Shown: positions 1 through 8,119 of the stretch, piece after piece
Layout: each line of letters opens with the position of its first letter
Numbering within the stretch: position 1 is the stretch's first letter
Assembly (NCBI GenBank): GCA_021463865.1
Contig: JAJTXY010000004.1
Span: forward strand, 1-64,000
Length of the DNA stretch: 64,000 bases
Direction: 5' to 3'
From: Anaerolineae bacterium
Lineage (GTDB): Bacteria; Chloroflexota; Anaerolineae; Aggregatilineales; J027
The notes under the pieces: generated by a model
What the model was told of the DNA's origin: nothing
The model's database searches: none
The model's input: only the letters and a program-made list of their open reading frames with translations
Made by a program: the position numbers and the translations under genes

Positions 1-81
1 TATGAGCGTTGGCCGCTTTGTAGTGAAGGCATGATTTATCTCGCCTCCATTTTCACCTTACTCAAACGCTTTCCTTGCTAA
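1..81 (+). CDS. possible C-terminal end of a transposase (partial)
   Basis: Frame 1 is open from the first base to a TAA and gives 26 residues, with the core WPLCSEGMIYLASIFTLL. The pattern of Arg/Trp, a short aliphatic helix and LLKRF at the very end resembles the tails of IS5-type DDE transposases. Only the tail is in the window, so neither the catalytic residues nor the terminal repeats can be checked. It could instead be the end of an unrelated short gene. Confidence 0.3.
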   Translation, partial: YERWPLCSEGMIYLASIFTLLKRFPC

Positions 82-142
82 TTTTCAGATGGATTCTTAG
101 GCGTCTTTGCACTTGGGTACGGTTTTGCATCGTCGTTGCTCC

Positions 143-307
143 TTAAGTGACTACTCGTGAACCCAACACAAGGGCACCGATGAACAATACCAAGAAGATC
201 ACAAATATGAGTTGTGCTCCCGCTGCGGCTGTACCAGCAATACCCCCAAAGCCTAAGAGGGCCGCTATGACAGCAATAACCAACAACAATAGAGCTAGTT
301 CTAACAT
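143..307 (-). CDS. DUF1328 (YtjA-like) small membrane protein
   Basis: This gene of 54 codons is one long hydrophobic stretch with the core GFGGIAGTAAAGAQLIFVIF, which is the DUF1328 pattern of two short membrane helices separated by a Gly/Ala-rich turn. The start is the ATG at 307, with a GGAGG ribosome site 8 bases upstream. The function of DUF1328 is not known; members are 50-60 residues long, as here. It stands alone between a possible transposase tail and lgt. The family call is from sequence resemblance and I am fairly sure of it. Confidence 0.8.
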   Translation of the reverse strand: MLELALLLLVIAVIAALLGFGGIAGTAAAGAQLIFVIFLVLFIGALVLGSRVVT

Positions 308-502
308 TCGGACACCTCCATGATAACTGTACAGAAAACTCGAATTCGCAGTTATTTACAAGGAAGTATAGAAAAGGCATTCTGAGGCGACATGAGTAAG
401 CGGTCTAGTTTTAAAAGGGGTCACTTGGGAAATGTACGGTAGGCCACTTGTCTATGGAGAGAGAAATTCAAAGGGGCAGCCGATGTGACCACCCCATTAA
501 AC

Positions 503-1426
503 TTAGGCCTTTTGCGCTTGTTTCGATTTCTGAGCCTTATTGGTAGAGGTGCCAGTTTTTTCAACCAATTTTCCAAAGGGGGGATAAACGGCGGCCATGA
601 ACCGGCCAAAACGATGACGCATCAGAAAAATCCACAGGGCTAGGACAAAAGTGATGGCCGTGACGACCTGCGAAACATTCAACTCACCCACTTTGGGAAT
701 TTCCACCCGGATGAATTCCAATAAGAAGCGCACCAACGAATAACCCATTAAGTACATCAACAGAAAATCCCAACGCTGAAATTTGTCGCGCCGACGGGTA
801 TAGAGATAAAACAGCAGGCCGAATAGTACCCATGAAGCAAGGGATTCATAGAGAAACAAAGGATGGAAACGGTCTGCATTGGTGTACGGTGATTCGGGAT
901 AGTCAATTTTGATGCCCCACGGCAAGTCGGTTGGACGCCCATACAATTCTTGATTGACATAATTGCCCCAACGCCCAATCGCCTGCCCAATCGGGACCGT
1001 AAGGGCGGCGCGGTCAATCCAGACTGGCAGGGCTAACTTTTTGCGATAGGCGACCCACAGCACCCCAAGCGCCCCACCGAGTACCGCCCCAAAAATCGAG
1101 AGGCCGCCGCTCCAAATAGCGAATGGGCCATCGTTAAAATCCAGCAGATAATCGAGACTGAGTTCACGATTCTGGCCCGCGTCCCCCGCCGGGAAAATCA
1201 CCGACCACAGCCGCGCTCCCAATACAGCGATAAGTACGACCCAGATGACGCCATCCCATACCAAATCGGGATTATCGCCATCCCGTTTTGCCAGCCATGC
1301 CACTATTGAGGTCGCGGTCAAGATGCCGATCACAATAATTAACCCATACCAATGAATGGTCGGGTGAATGGTCATGCCCAAAATATCAAATGGGCCGATT
1401 TCTAAGGCCCGCTGTGTAATTTCCAC
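503..1426 (-). CDS. lgt: prolipoprotein diacylglyceryl transferase
   Basis: Lgt moves a diacylglyceryl group from phosphatidylglycerol to the lipobox cysteine of prolipoproteins in the cytoplasmic membrane. The protein of 307 residues has several membrane helices and the family signature GRWGNYVNQELYG at residues 151-163. The start is taken as GTG at 1426, with GGGGAG 8 bases upstream; the reading frame runs on to 1531, but that part is not membrane-like and lacks family features. An Ala/Lys/Gln-rich tail follows the last helix. The many lipoproteins in this window (for example at 7043, 19573 and 29214) are likely substrates. It is divergent from the crotonase gene; the 144 bases between them must hold both promoters. 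Confidence 0.93.
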   Translation of the reverse strand: MEITQRALEIGPFDILGMTIHPTIHWYGLIIVIGILTATSIVAWLAKRDGDNPDLVWDGVIWVVLIAVLGARLWSVIFPAGDAGQNRELSLDYLLDFNDGPFAIWSGGLSIFGAVLGGALGVLWVAYRKKLALPVWIDRAALTVPIGQAIGRWGNYVNQELYGRPTDLPWGIKIDYPESPYTNADRFHPLFLYESLASWVLFGLLFYLYTRRRDKFQRWDFLLMYLMGYSLVRFLLEFIRVEIPKVGELNVSQVVTAITFVLALWIFLMRHRFGRFMAAVYPPFGKLVEKTGTSTNKAQKSKQAQKA

Positions 1427-1570
1427 GCTGCACTCCCCACAAGTTTTAAACAGGAACTTCGCCCCAAGAGTGTAGCGCCCCGCCTTGCTGCTGGTCAACC
1501 CATTTGCAAATTTCGCCAGCGGTCTGCACAATTCAGGGTAGACACTCTTGATTACCTATAGGAAAGCCTC

Positions 1571-2365
1571 ATGACCGAAAACTTGATTTTGACGAAGCCC
1601 AAAGGCCCCATTTTTGAAATCACCCTGAATCGGCCCGATAAACGCAACGCCATTCACGCCCAACTATTAAGTGATCTTGCTGAGGCAGTGGGAGAGGCCG
1701 AAAATCACCCGGATGCTCGGCTGATTGTGCTGCGAGGCGCGGGCAAAGCCTTTAGTGCTGGATTGGATTTGATGGCGATGGGGGGCAATGTGGAGATGTT
1801 TGGCCCGGATTGGATTGAACATCCACATCTCATTACCCGCCATTGGCAGCGCACCATCAGCCGACTAACTGAATCTACGCTTCCAACGATTGCCCTCATT
1901 CATGGCTACTGCTTGGGAGCAGGTTTGGAATTGGCGCTGGCGTGCGATTTCCGCTATGCCGCTGAAGGCAGCAAACTCAGTCTCGAAGAAACGCGCTTGG
2001 GTTTGATTCCTGATGCTGGTGGCACGACACGCTTGGTTGGGTTAATCGGCATTGCACGCGCCAAAGAATTGATCTTTACGGCCAAACGCATTGACACCAC
2101 CACCGCTGAACGCTGGGGCTTGGTGCATTATGTGATGCCAGAAGCGGATTTGGATAATGCAGCGGCGGCACTGGCGGAACAAATCGCTGGATGTGCTCCC
2201 CTCGCGGTGGCGGCAGCAAAACGGGTCATTCAAGGGATTGCCGATGAAGCAGCCGGGTTACAATTGGAGGCCATTGAACAAGCGCCTCTCTTTAAGACAC
2301 GCGACCTTCAAGAAGGGGTACAAGCCGCGATTGAACGGCGACCTGCTGAATGGAAACGGCGCTAG
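1571..2365 (+). CDS. enoyl-CoA hydratase/isomerase (crotonase) family protein
   Basis: A 264-residue crotonase-fold enzyme acting on acyl-CoA thioesters, probably hydrating enoyl-CoA in fatty- or amino-acid breakdown. The first oxyanion-hole segment is FSAGLDL (residues 61-67) and the second is in GYCLGAGLELALACD (112-126). Both glutamates of a true hydratase appear to be present (E120 and E140), and GLIPDAGGT follows at 144-152. The ATG at 1571 has GGAAAG just upstream. No acyl-CoA dehydrogenase or thiolase is adjacent, so the exact substrate cannot be named. Confidence 0.9.
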   Translation: MTENLILTKPKGPIFEITLNRPDKRNAIHAQLLSDLAEAVGEAENHPDARLIVLRGAGKAFSAGLDLMAMGGNVEMFGPDWIEHPHLITRHWQRTISRLTESTLPTIALIHGYCLGAGLELALACDFRYAAEGSKLSLEETRLGLIPDAGGTTRLVGLIGIARAKELIFTAKRIDTTTAERWGLVHYVMPEADLDNAAAALAEQIAGCAPLAVAAAKRVIQGIADEAAGLQLEAIEQAPLFKTRDLQEGVQAAIERRPAEWKRR

Positions 2366-2366
2366 T

Positions 2367-2777
2367 TCATAACGCTTCTTCAAGCCATTCGAGGGCCTTC
2401 GCTTCTTCAAAAAAGAATTCAAAGGTGATGTTGGGGATCAAGGCCTTTAGACGGTTAGCGCCAAACATACGAATACCATAGCCGAGCACCCCTCGGCTAA
2501 TTACCACTGCCACCCGTCCGTCCATGTGGTCGGGGATGAGGGTCGCTAATTCTTCGGCACGCTGGCGATTATAAGGGGTTAGGCCCAAATTGGTAAACCG
2601 TTCAAGGATCAAATAGGGTTTTGTTTCCGGCCAATTTTGGATGACCTCGCGCGAGGCTTCATACCAAGTATCTATCGCTGTGGGGGAGGTATTTTCCAGA
2701 CAAAATGCAGCAATTCGGCCATCATATAACCATTCCAACTTGGCCCCATTGCTGTTGATTTCACCAATTTCTGCCAT
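2367..2777 (-). CDS. SpoIIAA/STAS-like small cytoplasmic protein
   Basis: A 136-residue soluble protein with no signal peptide. The alternation of strands and helices (LEWLYDGRIAAFCLENTS, YLILERFTNLG, GRVAVVISRG, FEFFFEEAKALEWLEEAL) fits the SpoIIAA-like fold, and the protein at 38760 has the same layout. The ATG at 2777 is preferred over an in-frame TTG at 2786; AAGG lies 11 bases upstream of the ATG. It ends one base after the crotonase gene, convergently. Function unknown; the fold call is inference. Confidence 0.6.
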   Translation of the reverse strand: MAEIGEINSNGAKLEWLYDGRIAAFCLENTSPTAIDTWYEASREVIQNWPETKPYLILERFTNLGLTPYNRQRAEELATLIPDHMDGRVAVVISRGVLGYGIRMFGANRLKALIPNITFEFFFEEAKALEWLEEAL

Positions 2778-2841
2778 AAGTGACAAACCTTAGCCCATCG
2801 TTATTATATAAATATTATTCTCAACTCTAGGGCAGGGCAAT

Positions 2842-2922
2842 TTAAATTCGGTTTGAATTCCCATAACCGCAAGCCAACCCGGAAATGGTCATTTCACTCA
2901 TCGTGATGGGCTTCTCTTCCAT
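2842..2922 (-). CDS. possible 26-residue peptide
   Basis: A short open frame with a strong ribosome site (GGGAGGTG, 5 bases before the ATG at 2922). The product starts MEEKPITMSEM and ends ISGLACGYGNSNRI, rich in Gly and Asn with one Cys. It lies between the GNAT gene and the SpoIIAA-like gene, in the same direction. No modifying enzyme is next to it other than the acetyltransferase. The Shine-Dalgarno match is the main argument that it is translated. Confidence 0.35.
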   Translation of the reverse strand: MEEKPITMSEMTISGLACGYGNSNRI

Positions 2923-2962
2923 ATTTGCACCTCCCAACACCTCATGAATTTTTCGTAAATGG

Positions 2963-3433
2963 TCATGCAATGGACATCTCAAAGCCATATTCGAGCGATT
3001 GATTGGAATCTTGGCAGTCACGAAACCCTGTTTGTTGAAAACCGAGTTTGCGATAGAGATGGTGCGCTGTTGTAAAACGGGTATCCGACCATAACGTCAT
3101 ATGATTTTTACCCGCCACCACCGCATGATCTATCGCTTTACGAATCAGGATTGGGGCAATACCCTGACCCCGCAGTGAGGTATGGACGTAGAGACATTTT
3201 AGCTCACACGACTGGTCAGGATGCAGCTTTACCGCGCCCATTGCCTTGACCATACCCTCTACCTCTACGACCCAAAATTCACCCCCATCGGCTCGAAAAT
3301 AGGTGCAGGGGTCTATCCAATGCGGCTCTTCATCCAAATAAAGGCTAAGGCCATATTCTCCATATACCTGACTCACCAACGCTTGAATCATCGGCGTGTC
3401 TTCGGGTCGCGCTAGTCGAAGTGTTCCTATCAT
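2963..3433 (-). CDS. GNAT-family N-acetyltransferase
   Basis: A 156-residue acetyl-CoA-dependent acetyltransferase. Motif A is seen as CLYVHTSLRGQGIAPILIRKA, with the pyrophosphate-binding RGQGIA at residues 88-93, and motif B as HHLYRKLGFQQTGF near the C-terminus. The ATG at 3433 has AGGGAA just upstream; a GTG at 3448 is a weaker alternative. The substrate is not predictable. It is probably co-transcribed with the short peptide gene and the SpoIIAA-like gene downstream. Confidence 0.85.
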   Translation of the reverse strand: MIGTLRLARPEDTPMIQALVSQVYGEYGLSLYLDEEPHWIDPCTYFRADGGEFWVVEVEGMVKAMGAVKLHPDQSCELKCLYVHTSLRGQGIAPILIRKAIDHAVVAGKNHMTLWSDTRFTTAHHLYRKLGFQQTGFRDCQDSNQSLEYGFEMSIA

Positions 3434-3581
3434 GTTGTTCCCTATCACAAGATTGAAACTTGTTGAGATTGTATCACCCCTGAAATGAGGGGGTTTTAGG
3501 CACTTTTACGATTCGACCAAAATTTCAGTCGTAAAATCTGCTATGATGTTTTTGGCATACCCATAGGAGAATATTATATAA

Positions 3582-4226
3582 ATGGAAAACTACTATCTGA
3601 TTGCCATCCCATTGGCCTTTCTCTATTTGTTGGTGATGGCCTATTTTGTCCGTAAAATGAACAAACGCAATAGTTCCAAATGGGCCGATTTTGCCAATCA
3701 GCTTGGCCTCAACTATCGCCCCGGCAAATATTCGGTGAAGGTGGATTTTGTGGATTTTAGCAGCACCCTGCCCTACATGGATGGTAATTATCGTGGTCGT
3801 CCGGTGCGCTTGGGTTTCGTTATTGACCAAAAAGCCAAAGGGCGTGGGTATTATCTGCGGGTGGATGTTGGGGTGAATGACCCGGCTGGTCGTTTATTGG
3901 GGCTAGTCAATGGGCGTAAATTTAGCGATACGGTTAAAAATGCCAACGCGCCAGATGTCAAAACCGGACATCGAGGAATTGATAAACGCTTCAAGATTAA
4001 AGCCATCCCCGAACCATTCGCAGGGCAACTTTTTTCAACGCACTCTGTCATGGGGGATCGGTTGGCCGAAGCCAAAGTCAACAACAACTCGATTGAGGCA
4101 TTTGGCGGCATGATTTATTATGTTGAAGAACCCAAGAGTCCACGCAGTTTTGGTAAACCGGAAGAAGCGCTCATTCGGCTCAATCTAGTCTGTGATCTAG
4201 CCGAAGCGATTGAACAGACCCGTTAA
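3582..4226 (+). CDS. hypothetical single-pass membrane protein
   Basis: 214 residues: an N-terminal membrane helix (about residues 5-23, YLIAIPLAFLYLLVMAYFV), a basic cytoplasmic edge, then a soluble mixed alpha/beta domain with LGLNYRPG and YYLRVDVGVN segments. The ATG is preceded by AGGAGA at a rather long distance. The stop overlaps the stop of the convergent nucleotidyltransferase gene by 4 bases. I do not recognise the family. Confidence 0.7.
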   Translation: MENYYLIAIPLAFLYLLVMAYFVRKMNKRNSSKWADFANQLGLNYRPGKYSVKVDFVDFSSTLPYMDGNYRGRPVRLGFVIDQKAKGRGYYLRVDVGVNDPAGRLLGLVNGRKFSDTVKNANAPDVKTGHRGIDKRFKIKAIPEPFAGQLFSTHSVMGDRLAEAKVNNNSIEAFGGMIYYVEEPKSPRSFGKPEEALIRLNLVCDLAEAIEQTR

Positions 4227-5200
4227 TCAGCGGCGGGGGAAAACATCTCTCCCGCCTGCTCCACTTCAAACCCACTGACTAGATTGTAGGCTTTCAGCGA
4301 CTCCTCAAAACGGTGTAGGGTACGGCTGCCATAATCAAAAAAATGGCCTTTGACATGCTCGGCGTCTAACACCGTATCGGTTGACTGGGCGGCTTGGCTG
4401 TGAAATTTGCTCATCTTGCGGCGGCGCTCCCACTCTTCCAAGCGATGACCCACTGGGCCGGATAAAAGCAGTTCCAATGCAGTCTGTATCCAGCGCCCCA
4501 CCCGACGCGGCGCAGCATCTATTTCGGAGTAAAACGGCGCTTGGGCATTCGGCAACATGGCATCGGCCCATTGGTTGAGGGCACGCATTTCTTGATAGAT
4601 GCCTTGCCCGGTCAGTGGAATCATTTGCGTCAGTTCATGGGCCATAAACAAATCATGGCGATTTTGCTCAAGGGCCGTGTCCGCCAGCACATAATTGGGG
4701 CAGAGCGTCACGCCGAGCACTTTGCAAACCCTAACCAGCACCACCGCCCCCAAACGGGCCAGCCACACCCGGCCCTGTTTGACGACCAACAGATAATCCA
4801 AGTCATCTTGCGGGCTGCCTGCGTTGCGCATCGCTAGCGCCCCAGTAATCGCCACCATCCGCACAAAAGGGAGATGACCCAGCAATACCCCGTAACGCCG
4901 CGCTTTGGGCCAGAGTTCAGTCGAGGCAATATCACGCTGCTGGCGTGTTGCAAAAACCGGGGTGTTATCGGCTTTGCGAATGGTGTAAATGGGTTGTTGG
5001 TTGAGCGTGCCAACTTCAATATATTGGGTTAACCATGCCGAGGGGTTAGCAATTGCGCATGTGATTTCTTCCGCTGAGGCCGCACAGCCTATCAGAAAAT
5101 GATGAATTTCGCGGGCCGTCATGGGAAAACTGAACACATCGGCATACAAGAGGGTCATTAAAATGGCTTGGTCAAGAGGTGAAGGGATACCGGGTTCCAT
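4223..5200 (-). CDS. nucleotidyltransferase-fold protein with N-terminal winged-helix-like region
   Basis: 325 residues. The N-terminus (ADVFSFPMTAREIHHFLIG, residues 20-38) is a short helix-turn-helix-like module often joined to this type of transferase. The core ITGALAMRNAGSPQDDLDYLLVV (118-140) matches the nucleotidyltransferase pattern of a Gly-Ala/Ser turn and two acidic residues (D133, D135) on a strand. A third acidic residue is not clear. Related proteins often lie in polysaccharide loci, but their role is not established. It stands alone here and ends convergently with the membrane-protein gene. Confidence 0.6.
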   Translation of the reverse strand: MEPGIPSPLDQAILMTLLYADVFSFPMTAREIHHFLIGCAASAEEITCAIANPSAWLTQYIEVGTLNQQPIYTIRKADNTPVFATRQQRDIASTELWPKARRYGVLLGHLPFVRMVAITGALAMRNAGSPQDDLDYLLVVKQGRVWLARLGAVVLVRVCKVLGVTLCPNYVLADTALEQNRHDLFMAHELTQMIPLTGQGIYQEMRALNQWADAMLPNAQAPFYSEIDAAPRRVGRWIQTALELLLSGPVGHRLEEWERRRKMSKFHSQAAQSTDTVLDAEHVKGHFFDYGSRTLHRFEESLKAYNLVSGFEVEQAGEMFSPAAD

Positions 5201-5274
5201 ACCTGCTCCTGCATTTGATCTATCTCAAAATGAACCACATTTCCCCACCTACGCTATACATAATACAACGATGT

Positions 5275-6846
5275 TTAAGGCCAACGCCAGACCCACAGAT
5301 CGTCAAACCGACAACTGGGGTTATCGGTGGCATAATTTAGCAAAATTACGCCGATATTCCCAATGGCAGGCGGCATAAATTCGGTGGTGAAAAGCTGCCC
5401 ATTGACGTACATTGTCACCAAATCACCGCGCAGCAGTACCAGAATGCGGGTCGTATTGGGCAGCACAGGGTCATCTATTTCGGGCAACAAATCGTAGGTA
5501 TGGCGTTCGACTACCCCATCACGAGCATACAACAGACCCGCCCCACCGTCGGAATCCGTATAGGCGACGACCTGATTGCCTTCATCTATAGTACGAAGGG
5601 CCAACCCACACGCGACATTTTGCCCCGCCAATACTCGCACATCCACGCTGACCAACATGTCGGTAAAAAGGTCATCCTCTTCACCTTGCAGAAAAACACG
5701 GGTATAGCGCGGGATGATTTCGTAATTTTGCGTCTCCACTGTCAGCACCCGTTCGCCGCCAGAAGGAATGAGGCGCAGACGTTCAAATTCGCCCGCAATT
5801 TCACTGGGCTGGGACGACTGCCATGTGTTGACCTCGGCAGGGAAACGCGGCGTTTGGGTATCGGGGACGGTCAACAGTACATGGTCAAATGCCACCTGTG
5901 CCGGAGCCGTATCCCCCCGCACCTGAAAGCCCCAAGTCCCTTCGGCAAAGGTGCTGTCATTCAACTCGCCCAGTAGTTCACCATTGCCATAAAACCGCAA
6001 CGTATCGGCCTCCAGCCATGCGCCCAATGTGACCCGTTTTTCCGTGAGAGCCTCGACGGTGGTTGGCGGCTGCAATTCCACAAAGGTATCGTTTTGGCGG
6101 ATCAGTACCTGCCATGTGCCATCCGGTGTAATCAAAAAATAATAACCGGGGGGGCGGCGAGTGCCATCTTCGTTCACCCGCAGGACAAAGCCCGTTGTCG
6201 CACCGCTGTCCGCCATATCCGACTGCCATTCAAAATCGGCTTGGAGATAAAAATCACTCAGCGGGAGGCGGCCTGTGACGGTTGAATAGACGGCGAACTC
6301 AATATCGCCCCGGATTTGCAGACGGCCCGACTCGACTTGGGCATAACGATTGACCCAGCGCGAGGTGTTCTCCTCAAAATCCTCGTCTTCCCAGACGCGA
6401 CTATAACCCGGAATGAGCCACATTCGATAATCGCCGCTGCCGCCCTTTTGACCAACTTCAATCATATAAGTGGCGGTGGCTGGAAATGTCACGGCTAGGC
6501 TGCTGTCCACCACCAACGGTGTGAGGCGGTCATCATTTTCAGCAACTACATCCCCCCCAACATCCAACACCCGCACTAGAGGGTCAAGATCACCAGAAAC
6601 CCGATTCACCAAAATCGTAATTTGCTCGTTGGCAACGGCGGCATATTCCCATAGCTGCACCGGATTATCGGCGGAAATGTTGCCCATCACAGGCGCACCC
6701 ATGTAAATTTGGGGCGATTGGGCAGTCGTCGGTTGAGCAGTCGGTTGCCATAACAAACCACTCCACAGGCAGATTATCAGAAAGGCCCCCCAATAGAAAC
6801 TTTTTCTGGGGGTAGGAATTCGCATCATACTCTCTCGCTTCATCAC
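5275..6846 (-). CDS. secreted protein with PPC-like domain and two concanavalin-like domains
   Basis: 523 residues. An N-terminal signal or anchor helix (FYWGAFLIICLWSGLLW, about 18-34) precedes a beta-rich prepeptidase C-terminal-like domain (about 48-145, with QITILVNRVSGDLDPLVRVLD and a closing YMIEVGQKGGSGDYRMWL). Two domains of laminin-G/keto-disaccharide-hydrolase type follow, one near 155-330 and one near 345-520. No catalytic motif is visible, so an adhesive or carbohydrate-binding role outside the cell is the best guess. Several ATG codons lie at the start (1, 2, 7 and 8); the exact one is uncertain. It is a single gene. Confidence 0.75.
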   Translation of the reverse strand: MMKRESMMRIPTPRKSFYWGAFLIICLWSGLLWQPTAQPTTAQSPQIYMGAPVMGNISADNPVQLWEYAAVANEQITILVNRVSGDLDPLVRVLDVGGDVVAENDDRLTPLVVDSSLAVTFPATATYMIEVGQKGGSGDYRMWLIPGYSRVWEDEDFEENTSRWVNRYAQVESGRLQIRGDIEFAVYSTVTGRLPLSDFYLQADFEWQSDMADSGATTGFVLRVNEDGTRRPPGYYFLITPDGTWQVLIRQNDTFVELQPPTTVEALTEKRVTLGAWLEADTLRFYGNGELLGELNDSTFAEGTWGFQVRGDTAPAQVAFDHVLLTVPDTQTPRFPAEVNTWQSSQPSEIAGEFERLRLIPSGGERVLTVETQNYEIIPRYTRVFLQGEEDDLFTDMLVSVDVRVLAGQNVACGLALRTIDEGNQVVAYTDSDGGAGLLYARDGVVERHTYDLLPEIDDPVLPNTTRILVLLRGDLVTMYVNGQLFTTEFMPPAIGNIGVILLNYATDNPSCRFDDLWVWRWP

Positions 6847-7042
6847 ACAGTCAACCGCCCCTTATCTTACCGCAGAACGGTGCAAATTCGGGCTACGTTC
6901 GTCTGACAGTCGCCTGTTAAAAGGTTTACAAAAATCTTGGAACTTATTCAAGATGGTGTACGTCATAGGAAGGCGCGGGTTTATGATATTCTAAGATCAT
7001 CTCCGCTGATTTCATTCGATAGGCTCAATTCGAAAGGAATTC

Positions 7043-7393
7043 ATGATGAAAATTCGTAATCTCTTCCTCCTCACCCTTGTACTTACCCTGCCTCTGTTAT
7101 TGGCGGCCTGCGGTGGCAACAAGGTTGACAATGCTGAGAAGTTTATGAAGGCCGTTGCCGATAACGACTCTGATGAAGCCAAGAAATATGTTTGTGATGA
7201 TAAAAAGGACGAACTCACGGGAGATTCCTCCGGGATGCCCGAAGGCACTGAAATGAAAGATATTTCCTGTGAGGAAGATGGTGGCGATGTTAAATGCAGC
7301 TTTAAAATTGCAACAGAAGGCATCCCAGAACAATCCATGACGTGGACGCTTGTGATGGATGGCGACAAAGTTTGTGATATGAAGTTCGAATAA
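7043..7393 (+). CDS. small lipoprotein
   Basis: 116 residues with a clear type II signal peptide: MMKIRN, a hydrophobic stretch and the lipobox LLAACGG with Cys near residue 23. The mature part is acidic and Lys-rich, with KFMKAVADNDSDEAKKYVCDD and paired cysteines, similar to small DUF4878-like lipoproteins. GAAAGGAATTC lies before ATG ATG at 7043/7046. It is followed by a terminator shared with the convergent methyltransferase gene. Function unknown. Confidence 0.8.
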   Translation: MMKIRNLFLLTLVLTLPLLLAACGGNKVDNAEKFMKAVADNDSDEAKKYVCDDKKDELTGDSSGMPEGTEMKDISCEEDGGDVKCSFKIATEGIPEQSMTWTLVMDGDKVCDMKFE

Positions 7394-7419
7394 GCACCCA
7401 TCAATCTAGGTAAACCCTG

Positions 7420-7459
7420 ACAGCATCGTGCTCCCACCAGTACGGTGCTGTTTTTATTT
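7420..7459. terminator. bidirectional rho-independent terminator
   Basis: A ten-base-pair stem with one G-T wobble: arm acagcatcgt, a 12-base loop, arm acggtgctgt (7442-7451), then tttttattt. It sits between the convergent lipoprotein and methyltransferase genes and runs into the end of the latter. Confidence 0.7.
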
Positions 7460-8116
7460 CACGAACCGTAGCGCCAGAATAAGCGGAATTTTGCCGCCCT
7501 GCACTTTGGGATGACAGGGTTCTCGCACAGCATCCAATGTCAATCCGGCGGCCTGACCAGCGTCAAAATAATCGGCATAGCTGTGAATATAATGTTCAAC
7601 GGCATAGGTGCGCCCATCATCCCCGGTAAAGGTGCGCTGCCCCCCCTGCCATGCCTGAAATGGGTGGAAATCACTAATGAGCGCCACCCCACCCGATTTT
7701 AAGACCCGCCCCATTTCTAAGATGGCCCGTTGCATCGCAATCGGTGTTAGATGCCCCGACGCCAACCCGCAAATAATTACATCTAGCGAGTTGGACGCCA
7801 AAGGAAGATTGGTCATCTCGGCCTGTGCAATGTTTTCTAATACACCCGCCCGCAGCATCGGTAAACTGTTATCAAGACCAATCACGACGGCTGCCCCATT
7901 GGATAGTGCCAACTTGCCCCAGCGCCCTGTGCCACAGCCTAAATCGAGGACACGTTTACCTTGCAGAGACGGCATCAAATCCAGCAGGATCGCTTGTTCC
8001 ACCTGCATCAATACATTATGGGCTTCGGCGGGATAGGATTTGGCCCACTGAGCATAAGCCTTTTGGCTCGGTAGGCTTTGAAATGAAGATTTGCGGAGAC
8101 GGCTCAATAAATTCAT
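7454..8116 (-). CDS. class I SAM-dependent methyltransferase
   Basis: 220 residues with a standard Rossmann methyltransferase core. Motif I is VLDLGCGTGRWG (residues 56-67), the acidic end of strand 2 is VIGLDNSLPML, motif IV is LDVIICGLASGHL, and GRVLKSGGVALISDF follows. It resembles BioC/UbiE-type enzymes, but the substrate cannot be told. It starts 3 bases after the stop of the DUF3048 gene and so is the last gene of the caspase / DUF3048 / methyltransferase operon. Confidence 0.85.
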   Translation of the reverse strand: MNLLSRLRKSSFQSLPSQKAYAQWAKSYPAEAHNVLMQVEQAILLDLMPSLQGKRVLDLGCGTGRWGKLALSNGAAVVIGLDNSLPMLRAGVLENIAQAEMTNLPLASNSLDVIICGLASGHLTPIAMQRAILEMGRVLKSGGVALISDFHPFQAWQGGQRTFTGDDGRTYAVEHYIHSYADYFDAGQAAGLTLDAVREPCHPKVQGGKIPLILALRFVK

Positions 8117-8119
8117 GAT

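Noticed and set aside
1427-1531. 35-codon extension of lgt
   Set aside because: Not membrane-like, not conserved in the family as known, and a GTG with GGGGAG at 1426 is better.
5500-5976. 158-codon plus-strand open frame
   Set aside because: It is antisense to the secreted concanavalin-like protein gene and without a recognisable domain.
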